A DNA stretch of 64,000 nucleotides from Nereocystis luetkeana (taxonomy: Eukaryota; Sar; Phaeophyceae; Laminariales; Laminariaceae). Every line of letters starts with the position of its first letter. Position 1 is the first letter of the stretch. The position numbers were made by a program, and so were the translations under genes. Location of the stretch: contig JARUPZ010000023.1 in NCBI GenBank assembly GCA_031213475.1, positions 9,070,157 through 9,134,156 on the forward strand. The letters run 5' to 3'. The notes beneath the pieces are model-generated. The model was not told the DNA's origin, did no database searches, and saw only the letters and a program-made list of their open reading frames with translations. Shown here in pieces: positions 1-10,760 of the stretch.

Positions 1-385
1 CCGGTAGTAGTGAGCGTGCGTCCTCCAGAAATCTGGATCTTTTTTCATTTTTTAGTGAGGGTACAGGCATCACAGGCTCCAGTGGGACCTGCCCCGGGTC
101 GTCCAAACATCGAACCAAATATACCCCGTCCGTTGGTGTAGTCGCGCTGATTAACCGAGCCATCACAGACCGTCGTCGCCTAGGTACTAAAAGTGGGCCC
201 CGTTGGAAATCCCGGTGTCACAGTATCGGCGAAGCCAATCGGCGTACGATATGTAGTCATACCCGGGTGCCAGAAACCGCTCGCCATTATTCCAGTCCCT
301 CAAGGCTAGGTCTTTCTTTCTTTCTCTTTTTTGACGTACCTTGCCGTTCAGAGGTATGGGAGTGGGTTTTGAGGAGCCGACGTTG

Positions 386-520
386 TAAGGCGTAGACTGG
401 GTAGGCGGTCGGTTAACCCTTTACAAGTAGCCCAACGGACTAAGACCTTAACCAATGACGTCATCGGCAGGACACGGGTTGTTGGTCATGAGTTCGAATC
501 TCACCTCCACAATGAAAACG
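386..520 (+). repeat. tRNA-derived SINE, family 2
   Basis: This holds a box A-like tract (TAGCCCAACGGACTAAGAC) and a box B (GAGTTCGAATCTCAC) with a long intervening arm, so it looks like the head of a tRNA-derived SINE. Related copies in reverse orientation lie at 36265-36475, 61612-61745 and 61820-62040. The left end does not pair with the right end as an acceptor stem, so it is not a functional tRNA. The 385 bases before it show nothing I can name. Confidence 0.6.
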
Positions 521-866
521 CTTTTTCAAGCCGCATCTTCGACTGATGTTCTAGCTCGTGGAGTCGGGGTTTCCATTATTTTCCCATAATTCTGAATATA
601 TGGCTCATCAGAGTGGGCTAGTGTTATGGTACTGCTTTGAATAGGGATGAAAGCGCCGTAATGACCTGGGTTCAGGTATTGGGATCGTATTTGCAGTACT
701 TGGGAGGCGTATGTTAGATGGAAAACCAGGGCTTTTCCCAGCGAGGCACGAGCTTTGCTCTCAAGCCTCCCCGTGCACGAAAGGAATAAAGCGGTTATAT
801 TTCTATCTCTAGTAAACGACACATGTGAGTACCCACGAGCACCGGCTTAATAGCAAACCTGTCCAT

Positions 867-949
867 GTTCGTTTTATAAAGGATAGACCACTGAGCTACT
901 CAGTCAGCGCTGACTTAGTAGCTCAGTGGTCTATCCTTTATAAACGAAC
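867..949. repeat. 83-bp near-perfect palindrome
   Basis: The left arm (867-900) and right arm (917-949) are near-perfect reverse complements, and the short centre is itself nearly palindromic (TCAGCGCTGA core). The right arm contains TAGCTCAGTGGT, which resembles the D-arm/box A of a tRNA. It could be a foldback element or a hairpin RNA precursor. Confidence 0.8.
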
Positions 950-1008
950 AAAAGAAGCACCTTTGGGCTCGATACGGCCTCCTGGGGTGTTGCAGCATCG
1001 ACGGTAAC

Positions 1009-1330
1009 GCGGCGGTCGAGACGACGGCGGCGGCAGCGGCGGTAGCGAAGACGGCGGTTGCGGCGGCGGTGGTGACGGCGGCGGCGATGACGGTGGTTGC
1101 TGCGTGCGCTTCATCGTCGCAACAGGCGCAGCAGTCCTCTGACTGCTGCTGTTGCGACGGTGCTACTGGAGGTGCTGTTGCCCCTGCAACTGCTGCTCTC
1201 CAGAGCCTTCGCCACCAGTGCCAAGCGAATCTACCAGGTCCGGCTCAAACTTGGCCCTGCTGGGATCGCTGCTGCTTCTGGTGCGGCATCTTCTTCTTCT
1301 CCTCTTCATGTCTCGTCCGATCCTGCGATC
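1009..1330. repeat. CGG/CTG-rich low-complexity tract
   Basis: A run of CGG-type triplets (about 1009-1090) passes into CTG/TTG-rich sequence. Overlapping ORFs here give Cys-, Ala- or Leu-rich products in several frames, as expected of simple repeats rather than coding sequence. Confidence 0.55.
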
Positions 1331-1491
1331 ACGATGTCATCTACATGGACGGCCATGATCAGTTCTACCTTGCCGTCCACAACCATGCGAAAAACACACG
1401 GGTCAGGCCTACACTGCTCCATACCGTACTCTACCACGGTTTCCACCAATAATCCGGCCCACTGGCGTCCGCTCTACTTTAGACCATACAG

Positions 1492-1974
1492 TCATCTGTG
1501 CAAGCGGACGATCCTTCCTGGCATGTCACCACACCCACCGGGTAGTTTCATGTATATCTCGGCGTCGAGTTTCGCGCGAACAAAAGCTTGCGCGACGTCT
1601 AGATGAAAAATCTTCAGACCACATTCGTTGGCAACAGCCGCCAGAATTTTAACTGACGCTGACGAAGGAGTTGGTGCAAACGTTTGAAAGTAATCTACGT
1701 CCTGCACCTGGCTAAAACCCTTAGCCACAAGTCTGGCCTTTGTCTTTACTATCATACCATCCTTATCCGTCTTGTAGGTGAACACCCACTTCGCGTCTAC
1801 AGGTTTCCGCCCTCGTGGCGGTGTCGCGGCTTCATATGTACCGGTCGTTTTGTGACCGTCCAACTCAATTTGCATGGCCTCGTGCCACGCCGCTTTATAT
1901 ATCGGGAACGCTCTACATCTGCTACGGACTGCGGGGGCGGTTTTACGTCTTCCGTGAAACCACTCGGCATGCAC
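1492..1974 (-). pseudogene. copia reverse transcriptase, N-terminal fragment
   Basis: The translation has the typical start of a copia RT: a W-x2-A opening, then KWVFTYKTDKDG, KARLVAKGFSQ and HLDVAQAFV, followed by IYMKLPGG. The reading is lost at about 1500, so the palm motif with the catalytic YVDD box is missing here. It lies downstream of the integrase linker on the same strand, the order expected in copia. The protein part is well conserved, so the insertion is not very old. Confidence 0.9.
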
Positions 1975-2140
1975 ACGCTCAACTCCCCTTTATTCTCCAC
2001 GGCAGGTCCTCCGGCCATCAAGGCCACTGCGTCCTCCGTCGTCCATGACGTACGATTCAGGATACTCCCAGGAGTCGTCCACCACTCGTACGCTGCCGCA
2101 AGCAGCGCGTCTGCGGCTCCTCTGTCCATCTTTAGCTGGT

Positions 2141-2836
2141 TCACAGCAGGTTCACCCTCCAGGCGTTGGCTCTGACCCCGGGTCCGGCCCTGTACTGTTG
2201 GAGGGAGCCGTCCCCAGCTGCTGAGTTCGTGTGCTGGCCTGCCCGACAGGATCGCAGGAGGGCCCTCACCGTTCCCTTGGCCGGTGTCGGAGACTGATGC
2301 TGCACCCGGGTCGCTTTCGGCCCTCCCTGGCGGGACCGAGGAGGCGTCCACGGCGCCCCCTTGAGACGAACCCATCGTCTCGGCTGTTTCGGCCCTCCCC
2401 CTCGGGGCCGAGGAGGCGTCCATGGCGCCCCTTGAGACGAACCCCTCGTCTCTGGTGCTTCGTCGCCGGCCTCGCCGGCGACAGGTACCTGATGTATGCG
2501 CTCCTGCATAAACGCGTCCAGGTCAAAACCCCACGTCACGTCGAGGTCGTTCAAGTGAGCCAGACCGTCGTCCAGCTCATTCACCACCCCCCCACCACCT
2601 CGACCCGACGTGCTCACGTCGTCCGCCTCGGACCCCCCCTTTTCCGTAGACAGGGAGTCATTCGCCTGGGCAGGTACAGGTGGTGCAGGCGACACGCGTT
2701 GCCAGGTGACATTTCGCGTGATTAGCAAAGTGCGTTGCCTCGTCAATACTCGTACTGAGTCTCGGGGGTAGTTGGGTGCAGGGCCAAGGTAAAAGCACTC
2801 TTGTGCTTTCACCTGTGACTTGTTTTCCCTCTTCAC
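2141..2836 (-). pseudogene. copia integrase C-terminus and IN-RT linker
   Basis: This reading frame continues the integrase after a frame change at 2833-2890. It begins with the stretch ECFYLGP and later LLITRNVTW, typical of the copia integrase C-terminal part. A low-complexity Pro/Gly/Arg-rich linker follows, with a repeated unit around PPRPRGGGPK. The frame change falls at a run of about nine G (2875-2884), so it may be a homopolymer indel. The remaining linker continues in another frame at 1797-2423 towards the RT. Confidence 0.75.
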
Positions 2837-4335
2837 CTTGCAGTAGCCAGGCTTGAGAAAGGTAGTAATACTACCGGGGGGGGGCTACCATGCCACATCT
2901 CATGCAGCGACTTGCTCTCAGGGTTAGCTGTCGTTGCAGTGCGGTTCAAGGCGACACACGCCCAGTGGGACGCTTCCGCCCACAATGACGCAGTGGCCGG
3001 GAGTTGCGTGCCGGGAAAACGCTCTTTAGCCTGGATTCGGCCCGCCATTGCGGCCGTCTCGATCAAACCCAGCGCGCGCTCTGCTACTCCGTTAAATTGG
3101 GGGCTGTCGGCTGTCGTAAATTCCTGCTTGATCCCTCGTGATCTACACAGGTCGCCAATCTTGCCTCCGCGGAATTCGCCACCTCCATCAGATCGGACGA
3201 TTACCACAGTAGAAGGGACACCATTTGGAGGAGAATCCGCAAGAAACTGTTCGAACAATTCCATGGCGTCCGACTTATGGCGCATGAAGTACACCCACGT
3301 ATACCGTGAAAAATCGTCGCGCACTATCAGAGTATACCGCTTTCTTCCGAGAGACTCTACCACCTTAGGTCCACTCAAACCCACAAAAACCCTCCCAAGC
3401 TTCTTAGCTGCTCGTGTGTGTGTGGACTGCTTGATACCTTTGCGGAGACCCTTCGCCATGGAGCACCCTCTGCACTCCAGCAGCTTTCCCTCGAGGACAA
3501 TCCCTTGCTGCTCCGCGGTCTTGCGGAGTAGTACCTCATGGGAGTGTCCAGCCGCGCAGTGGAAATCATTGATGTTGATCGCAGACTTGTGGGGCGGTTG
3601 CCCCGGGGCGAGTACAGCACAGGCAGTTTCCCCATAACTGCGGTCGATCCGGCAGCCGTACAGGCTGAAAAGGGTCCCACTCAGCGGAAACACGATCGAA
3701 CGCTCTGACTTGAGCCTGACTACAACCCCCATGGGGCGCCCTTCGAAAGTGTGACCGTTTTTGACGAGAGTGGGCAGGGAAAACAGGTGGTAGCGGAGAT
3801 CCGGCACGTGCGCAACATTCGTAAGCAGCACTTGCACGAGACCATTTCCGGACCGAAAGATAACGCTTATGTCACCGTAACCTTCAATCGATCGAGTGGA
3901 TCCATCGGCGATTCGCAGTTCCAGGTTGCATTCTCTATAGTTGATCATGCAGTCAGCTGAGGGCGTCATGTGAGTAGATGCACCACTATCGCATATCCAT
4001 GCCTCGTCTCCTACCTGCCAACCAGGTTCCCCTTCCCCCGAACCATCACCGTTCTTGCTTGCTTCCTCGGCCTTGAAAGCTGAGGCCTGGACCGTACCTT
4101 TCTCTTGGTCGTCGTCCCTTGCCCCAACCTCGCTCGCCACCGCCATGACAGCTTCTTCTTTCGATGAGGGGCAGACATCAGCAGCGTGCCCCAGCCCGTT
4201 GCATCGACTGCAGCGGTCCATGGACATGGGACAGGCATCCGCAGAGTGCCCCCGTCCTTGGCATCGGCTGCATAGCTTCGCCGTGCAGCCGCTCTTCCGA
4301 TGGCCCTTCTTGCCACACCTATGACACTTGCCCAC
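2833..4335 (-). pseudogene. copia gag zinc knuckles, protease and integrase
   Basis: A 500-codon open frame carries, in order: three CCHC zinc knuckles (CHRCGKKGHRKSGC, CSRCQGRGHSADAC, CSRCNGLGHAADVC; residues about 4-56), an aspartic protease with the ICDSGASTHMT motif (about 114), a GAG pre-integrase zinc region (H..H..C..C, about 258-290) and the integrase core with DDFSRYTWVYF, SDGGGEF and the catalytic-Glu helix GVAERALG. These match the copia gag-pol order. The N-terminal part of gag is missing: at about 4430 the frame runs into an RNase H fragment instead. The frame ends at 2833 through a frameshift in the integrase C-terminus. Confidence 0.92.
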
Positions 4336-4430
4336 TGGAGTACTTCCGCTGGTAGCTTTGGCGCTGCTGCCATTGCCACCAGTAGCCGCGGCTGAACCAC
4401 CACCGCCCTCGTTACCGAGCGCCTATCGTT

Positions 4431-4808
4431 CGACTTACCGGCATAATCAGCATCACTATACGCTGTCAAATCCAATCCCGAACCCCGCACAAAAGTCAAT
4501 CCCATAAACCTGGTCCCATGGAGGTAAGCCATTATCTTCAAAACTGCCTTCCAGTGCCTCTCCGTTGGGTTGTGGGAGTGGCGCGCCACAGCACGCACAG
4601 CGTTCGAGATGTCCGGCCTCGTCATGGTCGACAGCCACATCAAGCTGCCCACAGCCTCCCTGTACGGCCAGTCTCCTCCAATTTCGCCCTCCTCTCTTGG
4701 ACCTAGTTCCACACCGGGGGTCGCGGGGATGTCAGAGGATGAGTTAACACCAAAACGATTCAGCATGCTCTCTATAAACGCCTTCTGCGTAATCTCCAAT
4801 GTTCCCAA
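4431..4808 (-). pseudogene. copia RT-RNase H fragment
   Basis: The minus strand encodes the RT thumb and RNase H start of a copia element: QKAFIESMLNRF, YREAVGSLMWLS, RPDISNAVRAVARHSHNPT, then LTAYSDADYAGKSNDRRS, where YSDADYAG is the first RNase H active-site motif. The sequence then switches abruptly to gag sequence near 4430. It is therefore out of place relative to the gag-integrase block that follows. Its first part is repeated in inverted orientation at 4893-5144. Confidence 0.88.
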
Positions 4809-4892
4809 CTCCCAGTCGCGTTTGAAAGCACAACCAGTATACCAAGTCAGTTCGCCGAGGTTATTTGTGGGGAATTTCGTAACTAGCGCGGC

Positions 4893-5144
4893 ATGGAAAT
4901 CTCTGCATTGGAGATTACGCAGAAGGCGTTCATAGAGAGCATGCTGAATCGTTTTGGTGTTAACTCATCCTCTGACATCCCCGCGACCCCCGGTGTGGAA
5001 CTAGGTCCAAGAGAGGAGGGCGAAATTGGGGGAGACTGGCGGTACAGGGAGGCTGTGGGCAGCTTGATGTGGCTGTCGACCATGACGAGGCCGGACATCT
5101 TGAACGCTGTGCGTGCTGTGGCGCGCCACTCCCACAACCCAACA
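4893..5144 (+). pseudogene. Inverted duplicate of the copia RT fragment
   Basis: The plus strand encodes almost the same residues as the minus strand at 4570-4808 (LEITQKAFIESMLNRF to ARHSHNPT). The two copies face each other across about 85 bp, forming a large imperfect palindrome. Only a few residues differ (for example RYREA against PYREA and DILNA against DISNA), so the duplication is recent compared with most relics here. It stops exactly at the LTR edge. Confidence 0.88.
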
Positions 5145-5686
5145 TGTTCGTAGTCCAAACCTGGATGCCCTGACCACCACGTGGTCTGATGAGATTCTTT
5201 ATAGTCGTTGTATTAGAGGACAGAGGAGGAGAGAGAGAGCGGAGCCTAGCTCGTAGCTCGGGGCGGAGAACGGAGTGCTCGAACTCTCCTCATGAACACA
5301 CGGCAAAATTCACAATAACGCCTGCGAAGGTATACGCAACCCTCTACAACTTGTAACCGTCGCTGCTGGAACGATCCAAACGAACACCCTCCCTGGCTCT
5401 TCACAGCAGTGACGAGACCGAAGAGACATTCAAGACTTGCTAGGACCTAAGAACAGCCAACGACAGTCCCGCAGGAGGAAACCCGGCCACCGAGTAAAAA
5501 CCCCCTGTATAACACATATACTCCAAACCATTGCAATTGAACAACGGCCGCATTCCAAACGATGACCATGGCCAGAAAATAAGATGCCAAGCTGTGCCCT
5601 ACTCCCCCATGCCCCTCAAAGTAGTGCAGGGTTGGCGACCTGACAAATTATTCCTCGCATCACTCAAACATGGTACTCATCGAACA
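5145..5686 (-). repeat. copia long terminal repeat (542 bp)
   Basis: The segment begins TGTTCG and ends CGAACA, a perfect 6-bp terminal inverted repeat of the TG..CA type. On the minus strand it follows the RNase H tail and a purine-rich tract (AAGGGGGTATGGG, about 5691-5703), the position of a 3' LTR. I did not find its partner LTR in the window. Confidence 0.75.
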
Positions 5687-5700
5687 ATGCCCATACCCCC

Positions 5701-5910
5701 TTATTCGCCGTCCAAGGGCAGATTCAACAAGAACCTACGATGAGACTTAAAAGGGGTCGCAGCAAGGGATTTCGTCAAAATATCCGCGTGCTGCTCTTCC
5801 GAAGCTACGAACTGAATGTCGATCTTCTTAGCACGAAGTAGCTCTCTGACAAAATGAAAACGCACGTCAATATGCTTACTCCGCGCAGAACTAAGAGGGG
5901 TCAGAGCCAA
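5701..5910 (-). pseudogene. copia RNase H C-terminal tail
   Basis: The product contains SKHIDVRFHFVRELL, a DIQFVASEEQHADILTKSL stretch and a final F..HRRFL segment. These are the standard last 60 residues of a copia polyprotein (the HxxxR and ADxxTK region). The frame ends in a stop just before the polypurine tract and LTR, so the 3' end of the element is intact here. The upstream joining point lies near 5905, where sequence in the opposite orientation starts. Confidence 0.88.
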
Positions 5911-6190
5911 CGCCTGGAGGGTGAACCTGCTGTGAACCAGCTAAAGATGGACAGAGGAGCCGCAGACGCGCTGCTTGCGGCAGCGTACGAGTGGTGGACG
6001 ACGCCTGGGAGTATCCTGAATCGTACGTCATGGACGACGGAGGACGCAGTGGCCTTGATGGCCGGAGGACCTGCCGTGGAGAATAAAGGGGAAGTTGAGC
6101 GTGTGCATGCCGAGTTGTTTCCCGGAAGACGTAGAACCGCCCCCGCAGTCCGTAGCAGATGTAGAGCGTTCCCGATATATAAACGAACAG
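5898..6190 (+). pseudogene. Inverted duplicate of copia IN-RT linker
   Basis: The plus strand encodes the same linker as the minus strand at about 1890-2180 (GQSQRLEGEPAVNQLKMD through AVALMAGGPAVENKGE and on to SRCRAFPIYK). The two copies are nearly identical and in opposite orientation about 3.7 kb apart. Together with the RT pair this makes the whole locus a nested inverted structure. Confidence 0.85.
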
Positions 6191-6289
6191 GCTGCTGTGA
6201 CGGCAACTTTCTACGGAGCTGCGCTGTCGGCCATCGCGTACTCCCTGAGGAAGAAGTTAGTTACACCGCCTTCTAGGATTCCGCCGCTT

Positions 6290-8400
6290 TTCGGCTGATC
6301 GGCATGTAATCGTCAGCACCTTGGCGCCTTTTCATTTCTCAATTCGCTGTTATTATGAAGACATACAATAACTTCAAATCATACTTCTCATAGTGGAGTG
6401 CGGAGTGCACGCTTTCAATCTCTCGGCATCGAGTCTCAGCCTCCTCCGACTCCTCCGACTCCTCTACTTTATACCCCTTCACGCGAGTCCGCCGGCGTAG
6501 TCCCTTGTACACCCCAACTATGACTAGAGGGGACACGAGAAGGCCAGCATACTTTTTCCTACACCAACGAGCTCTTGGCGATTGCAAGTCACCAATTGCA
6601 CCAAGTAATTCATGAGCTCCTTCTGCCCTCTGTCTGGTTTACGCTTTGCTCTATCTGCCTCCTTGAGCGAGCAAAGCAGCGGCGGCGTGTATATAGCCAC
6701 CCGCAGAGTGCAGCCTTCGACTACTACTGCTGTACAACAGGCAGCGATGAAATACTGAAAGCACAAGCGTGCATAATACATCACAGTTACCAGATACCAG
6801 GTATACAGCAGTACACAGACAGACGGTCAAGAGGTGATACTGAGCAGATCAGAGCTACTGTTGTACTCCTTGCACAGCAGTTACTGTAACTGGCAGCAAA
6901 ATCTGGGAAACAGCAACCGCGTGCACCCGTATGTATCAAACATAAACGACGGAGCACGTGAAAAGCATCCACGACCCACGACCCACGACACACATCCATC
7001 CGCAGCCAGTCTGACAATCCAGTGCATTCGAGTTGCGCGCACCTCCTCGTAAGGCTCTGCGTCCCTCTGTCTTTGTCGTTGCGAGCGAAGGCGTGAACCC
7101 TGCAATTGCCGTCGATCGGGGTTGTAGTTGCCCTTGCCCTCAGTGCACCAGGTGGCACTTTTTGGGCAGATATCGTGGCCAGCATCGCCACGGTTCGCCT
7201 GTTCCCTGCCTCAGGCTCTCTGTCTGCTGTCGTCGCACTGCGCAGATTGAAATAATCCGCAGGAAAGAACAGAAGTTCAATTGTTCTCCATATTCATGGG
7301 CTGCCATACTGTGCGCTGTGGTGTCTGTAGCGACTGCTGGTCTACGGGTCGCTTCTCCCATGCCATATTATGCCAGCGGGAAGCGGGAAGCGTGCAGCCG
7401 TGAAGTGCTCGTGCTCGTGCTCGTGCTCGTGTTCGTGCTCGTGTTCTTGGTTCGGTGTATTCTTTTTTCTCCAATGGTTGAATAGGCTCCCAGCAGATTC
7501 TTATTGGCCAGCCTTGCCGGGACTGTCAGCTCTCTGTAATCAGCAGTGGCGATATGTACGATTTTTCAATATAATCGTAGGAGTGTCAAGCAAGGGGGTT
7601 CAAGAAGTACCAGGTAGGAATTGGCCAGACTGGCGACTCGAGTCCTCGAATCTCACTTTTGTGTCCTCCGTTGGTCCGGTCCCAGGGCACGGGCAAACCC
7701 AGGGAGGTGCCAGGTGAGACACCCGTTGTTCGCGCGTTCACATGTTTACACAGAGTACATGCCCCAGGTTGGTGAAGGCGAGCGCCGAGTTGGTGCGCAG
7801 GTAGATCAATTTTATCGTTCTCTCCCCAGGCTGCTTCCTGTGGCTTCAAATAAACGCTCTTTCTGGTGCTAAAAATGCCAGGTATGCCTCGCGTCTCGCA
7901 ATGCATCTACTTGATGTACGTCTTGCTCCGGGACTGCGGTTGACCCTTTCCCAGCCTTTGTCTGCTGCTCTCTTATCGTCGCTGCAGGGCGCTTGAGAAA
8001 TTTGCGTGGATTGAGTGGTACGTACTGCCTGTATTGACTACTATACTCCTCACTCGTGACCTTGGGCTTCTGAAGGAAAATAAAACTTTCCAAGCTTGCG
8101 TTTACCTCGTATGTATTCGGTACTCACGCGGGTACGATTATTGTTACTGCAGCTGTGCTGTATCGCTAGGGAAATAATGGAAAACGCGCGAACGGTTCAC
8201 GCAGCTTGCAAACTTGAGTATCGATCGATCTGCCGATCGGTTGAACTCACAGCTGACGTACTCTTCTAGTTTTTTAATAAAACAAATATAAGTAAGTCAT
8301 TACCAGGCAGGTACATCGTATGGAACGAGGGGAGTTTACCATTTTTCCCACAATTATTTATTGCTGTCTACAGCAGCAGCGAGACGAAGTAGAACCATAC
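6290..8400. other. Spacer without a recognisable gene
   Basis: Nothing here shows conserved protein motifs. It holds short CTC/CTCGTG simple repeats (GTGCTC units, about 7406-7446) and several TACCAGGTA words. Small ORFs are short and overlap on both strands. Confidence 0.5.
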
Positions 8401-8402
8401 CG

Positions 8403-8755
8403 GTCGCCCCGGTGGTTCAAGTAGTTAACCTCGAATTCTACTTGTGCTTGAGTCCTGGGTTCGAGCCCCAGGTGGGTCGGACATTTGACTTTATTTGCAA
8501 AAATAAAAATAAAAAGGACTCAATTATTGTTGAGAGCGCCTTGCAGCGTGGGTAGGCACAATTCGATTCGAGTCGACGAGGGAAGAAAAGGCTGAAATCT
8601 TCTCGCGATAAAAATGAAGGCACGTGCCGTAGCGGGAAGGGGGTAGAAGAGCCTGCTATGTGAGTTACGAGTTGGGAGGAGAGAGAGAAGAAGATGTGCG
8701 AAGATAATAAATGGGATGAACAAAAAAATAAAATGATACCGGTAGATAATAGGAC
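8403..8755 (+). repeat. tRNA-derived SINE, family 1
   Basis: The head (8405-8478) resembles a tRNA, with box B GGGTTCGAGCCCC. The body contains GCAGCGTGGGTAGGCACAAT and GCGATAAAAATGAAGGCACG and the tail is A/T-rich. The same body occurs at 39352-39712 (reverse), at 17055-17300 and, more diverged, at 41560-41862. Four related copies with a shared tRNA-like head support a SINE rather than a tRNA gene. Confidence 0.75.
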
Positions 8756-9739
8756 CAAGTATTGTCAGTGAAATTTTTGTCAAATATTTACCAGGTACCT
8801 GGTAGGTTTTTAAGTAACTACAAGGCGCTTCGCTCCGCGGGCGGCCTACGCCGCCCGCTACGCTCGCTCTGGAAGAAAAAGTACGTGTCGAATTACGCGA
8901 AGCGGACAGAAGGTCGATGATTGAACATACCCTGGTATGTTTTTATGATTGTTGTATAGTTGCAAATTGGCGACTTGATAATGCCAAGATTCATATGCCG
9001 TACGTACTGGTACGTACATACCCCAGGTAGGGCACTGGCTTTCTTCTTTCGATATGCTGTATGATATGTACCTGGTATGTACGCACGAGAAAGGACAGCA
9101 TGGCACAGCGGCACAGCACAGCAGCACTGCGAAAACTATGAAAATGAAACCGAAAAATTTGGAAAGAGAAAAAATCCCCGTCCCCTCTCATGTAATAAAT
9201 GTCTGCCCCTGGAACACCTTGCACCAACCAGAGTCAAAAAAGAAAAGAACAAAAAAAAAAATGAACAGCAGAGCTTCTCTCTCAGCCTCATACGCCCCCC
9301 GCCCCTCTCTCGACCAACTCGCCACCGATTCGGTCCGTGTAAAGCTTTCCTCCCTCTCTGTCACAGTGATCCCCGTTGCCCGCCCCGCGTGAAGCCCGGT
9401 GCTCACCGTGACCCTCGTTCGCCAGCTCGACGATGTCGATGGTCATAGACGGGCGTTCGTCTCTTTGTATAGTTTAGCGTGGTCGCAAAAATAAACACCG
9501 CTTGAATCTTAGCTTGCAATCCCGAACGTCCCTTATGGAATCGAACATACTGAGTCTAATTTTTCAGATGGATGCAAAACAGAGCCCATTCATGCTTCCC
9601 TTCTGTCTCGAGGCACACACGACGCCTAGCCACGTAAACCGCGACCGCACTCCTTGCAACCCCCTCTCTACTCGCCAGCATCCGCCGACACCCGCGACGG
9701 CGCCGGGCTCGCCCGCGTCACCGTGCTCCGCCTACACAC

Positions 9740-10015
9740 ACGCTCTCGAAACGGAAGAAGAAGAAAGGGAAAAAAAACTGAAAGTGCAAAAGAAATTTCA
9801 ACCAGTCGGTGAAAAAAAGCGAAAGAGAGCTTCCCAAACCGCTGAGAAAACAAAATCGACGTTTTCTTTTTCCGAGATTTTTTTTCTATTGTTCCGGGAA
9901 AAAAAGTGTGGCACGAGAAGCAAGCACGCAAAGAAAGCAAAGAACGCGAAGAAAGCAAGGATCGTAGAAGCGACAAAAAACCGTGGGAGACTCGCTGAGC
10001 GTGAGGCAGGTGCTT
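9740..10015. repeat. Dispersed repeat, copy 1
   Basis: A segment with AAGCAAGCACGCAAAGAAA and CGCGAAGAAAGCAA is repeated at 11740-11945 in the same orientation. The open Lys/Glu-rich reading frame across it looks like a by-product of A/G-rich sequence. Confidence 0.55.
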
Positions 10016-10159
10016 ATGATCAAGTGATTTTAGGAAAAGGGTAACTTTAAGTATGTGTATGGCCCCCCGCAATAGCCCTGAAAGCCCTACCCGAGGGTAT
10101 CACCCTATGCCGATTTGACCAACCATAACCCTGACATAAGCCAATCAGATAAAATCTCA

Positions 10160-10760
10160 GCAAGTGTTCGCAGTATTTCGGGATGCAATGCTGCTGCGGG
10201 ATACTGTCGTATGTGCTTCAACTATTTCAGGGTGCTGTACTGCGGCTATCGCCAAGTACTGGCAGTATTTCGTCCGTTGGTACAGCGAGTACTGCGAGTA
10301 CTCAGAGTACCAAAATGCTCTCAACATGCAGTATGACGTATACTCCGACCATCTGTGCGCCGTTTCGATGATTCATCCCCATTTGTTGCAGAAAACATAT
10401 ACAGATGGTCCCACGAGTGGGAGTTGGAGCAAATTATTTTCGGGAAGGACAACTGGAGTACTTGAGCATACTGGCAGTATTTCGGGATTATATACTCCGC
10501 GTACTCAGAGTATTTACGGGTTCAATGCTCTTGATACTCTGAGTACTCCGAGTATTTCGGATGTTTGTACTGCGGGTACTGCTTGCACTCGGGGTTGTTC
10601 CTTACTTGAGCCTCAAGTACTCGCAGTATCTGGGCAGCAGTACTGCTGATACTCCCAGTACTCGCAGTATTTTGGCCGCCAGCACTGCAATACTCTCAGT
10701 ACTCGGAGTACGAAATATACTCGATACTCCGAGTGTACTGGGAGCATCTGTGGAACGTCG
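10160..10760. repeat. AGTACT/GAGTACTC-rich degenerate array
   Basis: Words such as TACTCGCAGTATTT, GAGTACTC and TACTGC recur many times over 600 bp without a fixed unit length. Because AGTACT is its own reverse complement, ORFs open in several frames; none resembles a known protein. Confidence 0.55.

Larger units (their letters stand above)
1490..6210 (-). mobile_element. Scrambled Ty1/copia LTR retrotransposon
   Basis: Zinc knuckles, protease, integrase, reverse transcriptase (RT) and RNase H pieces of the copia type all lie here, mostly on the minus strand, but out of order. Reading on minus from the right: RNase H tail, polypurine tract, one LTR; then an RT piece in opposite orientation, an RT-RNase H piece, gag-protease-integrase, and finally the RT N-terminus, which stops near 1490 without the YVDD active site. 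Two segments occur twice as inverted copies (4570-4808 with 4893-5144, and about 1890-2180 with 5898-6190). The element is therefore a nonfunctional composite made by nested insertion or rearrangement. Domain order in intact copia elements is gag, protease, integrase, RT, RNase H. Confidence 0.9.

Noticed and set aside
8405-8478. tRNA gene
   Set aside because: Box B is good, but the stems do not pair well and the head is attached to a repeated body present in several copies; it is a SINE head.
9502-10044. Lys-rich plus-strand protein
   Set aside because: The frame crosses a dispersed repeat and has no recognisable domain; composition explains its length.
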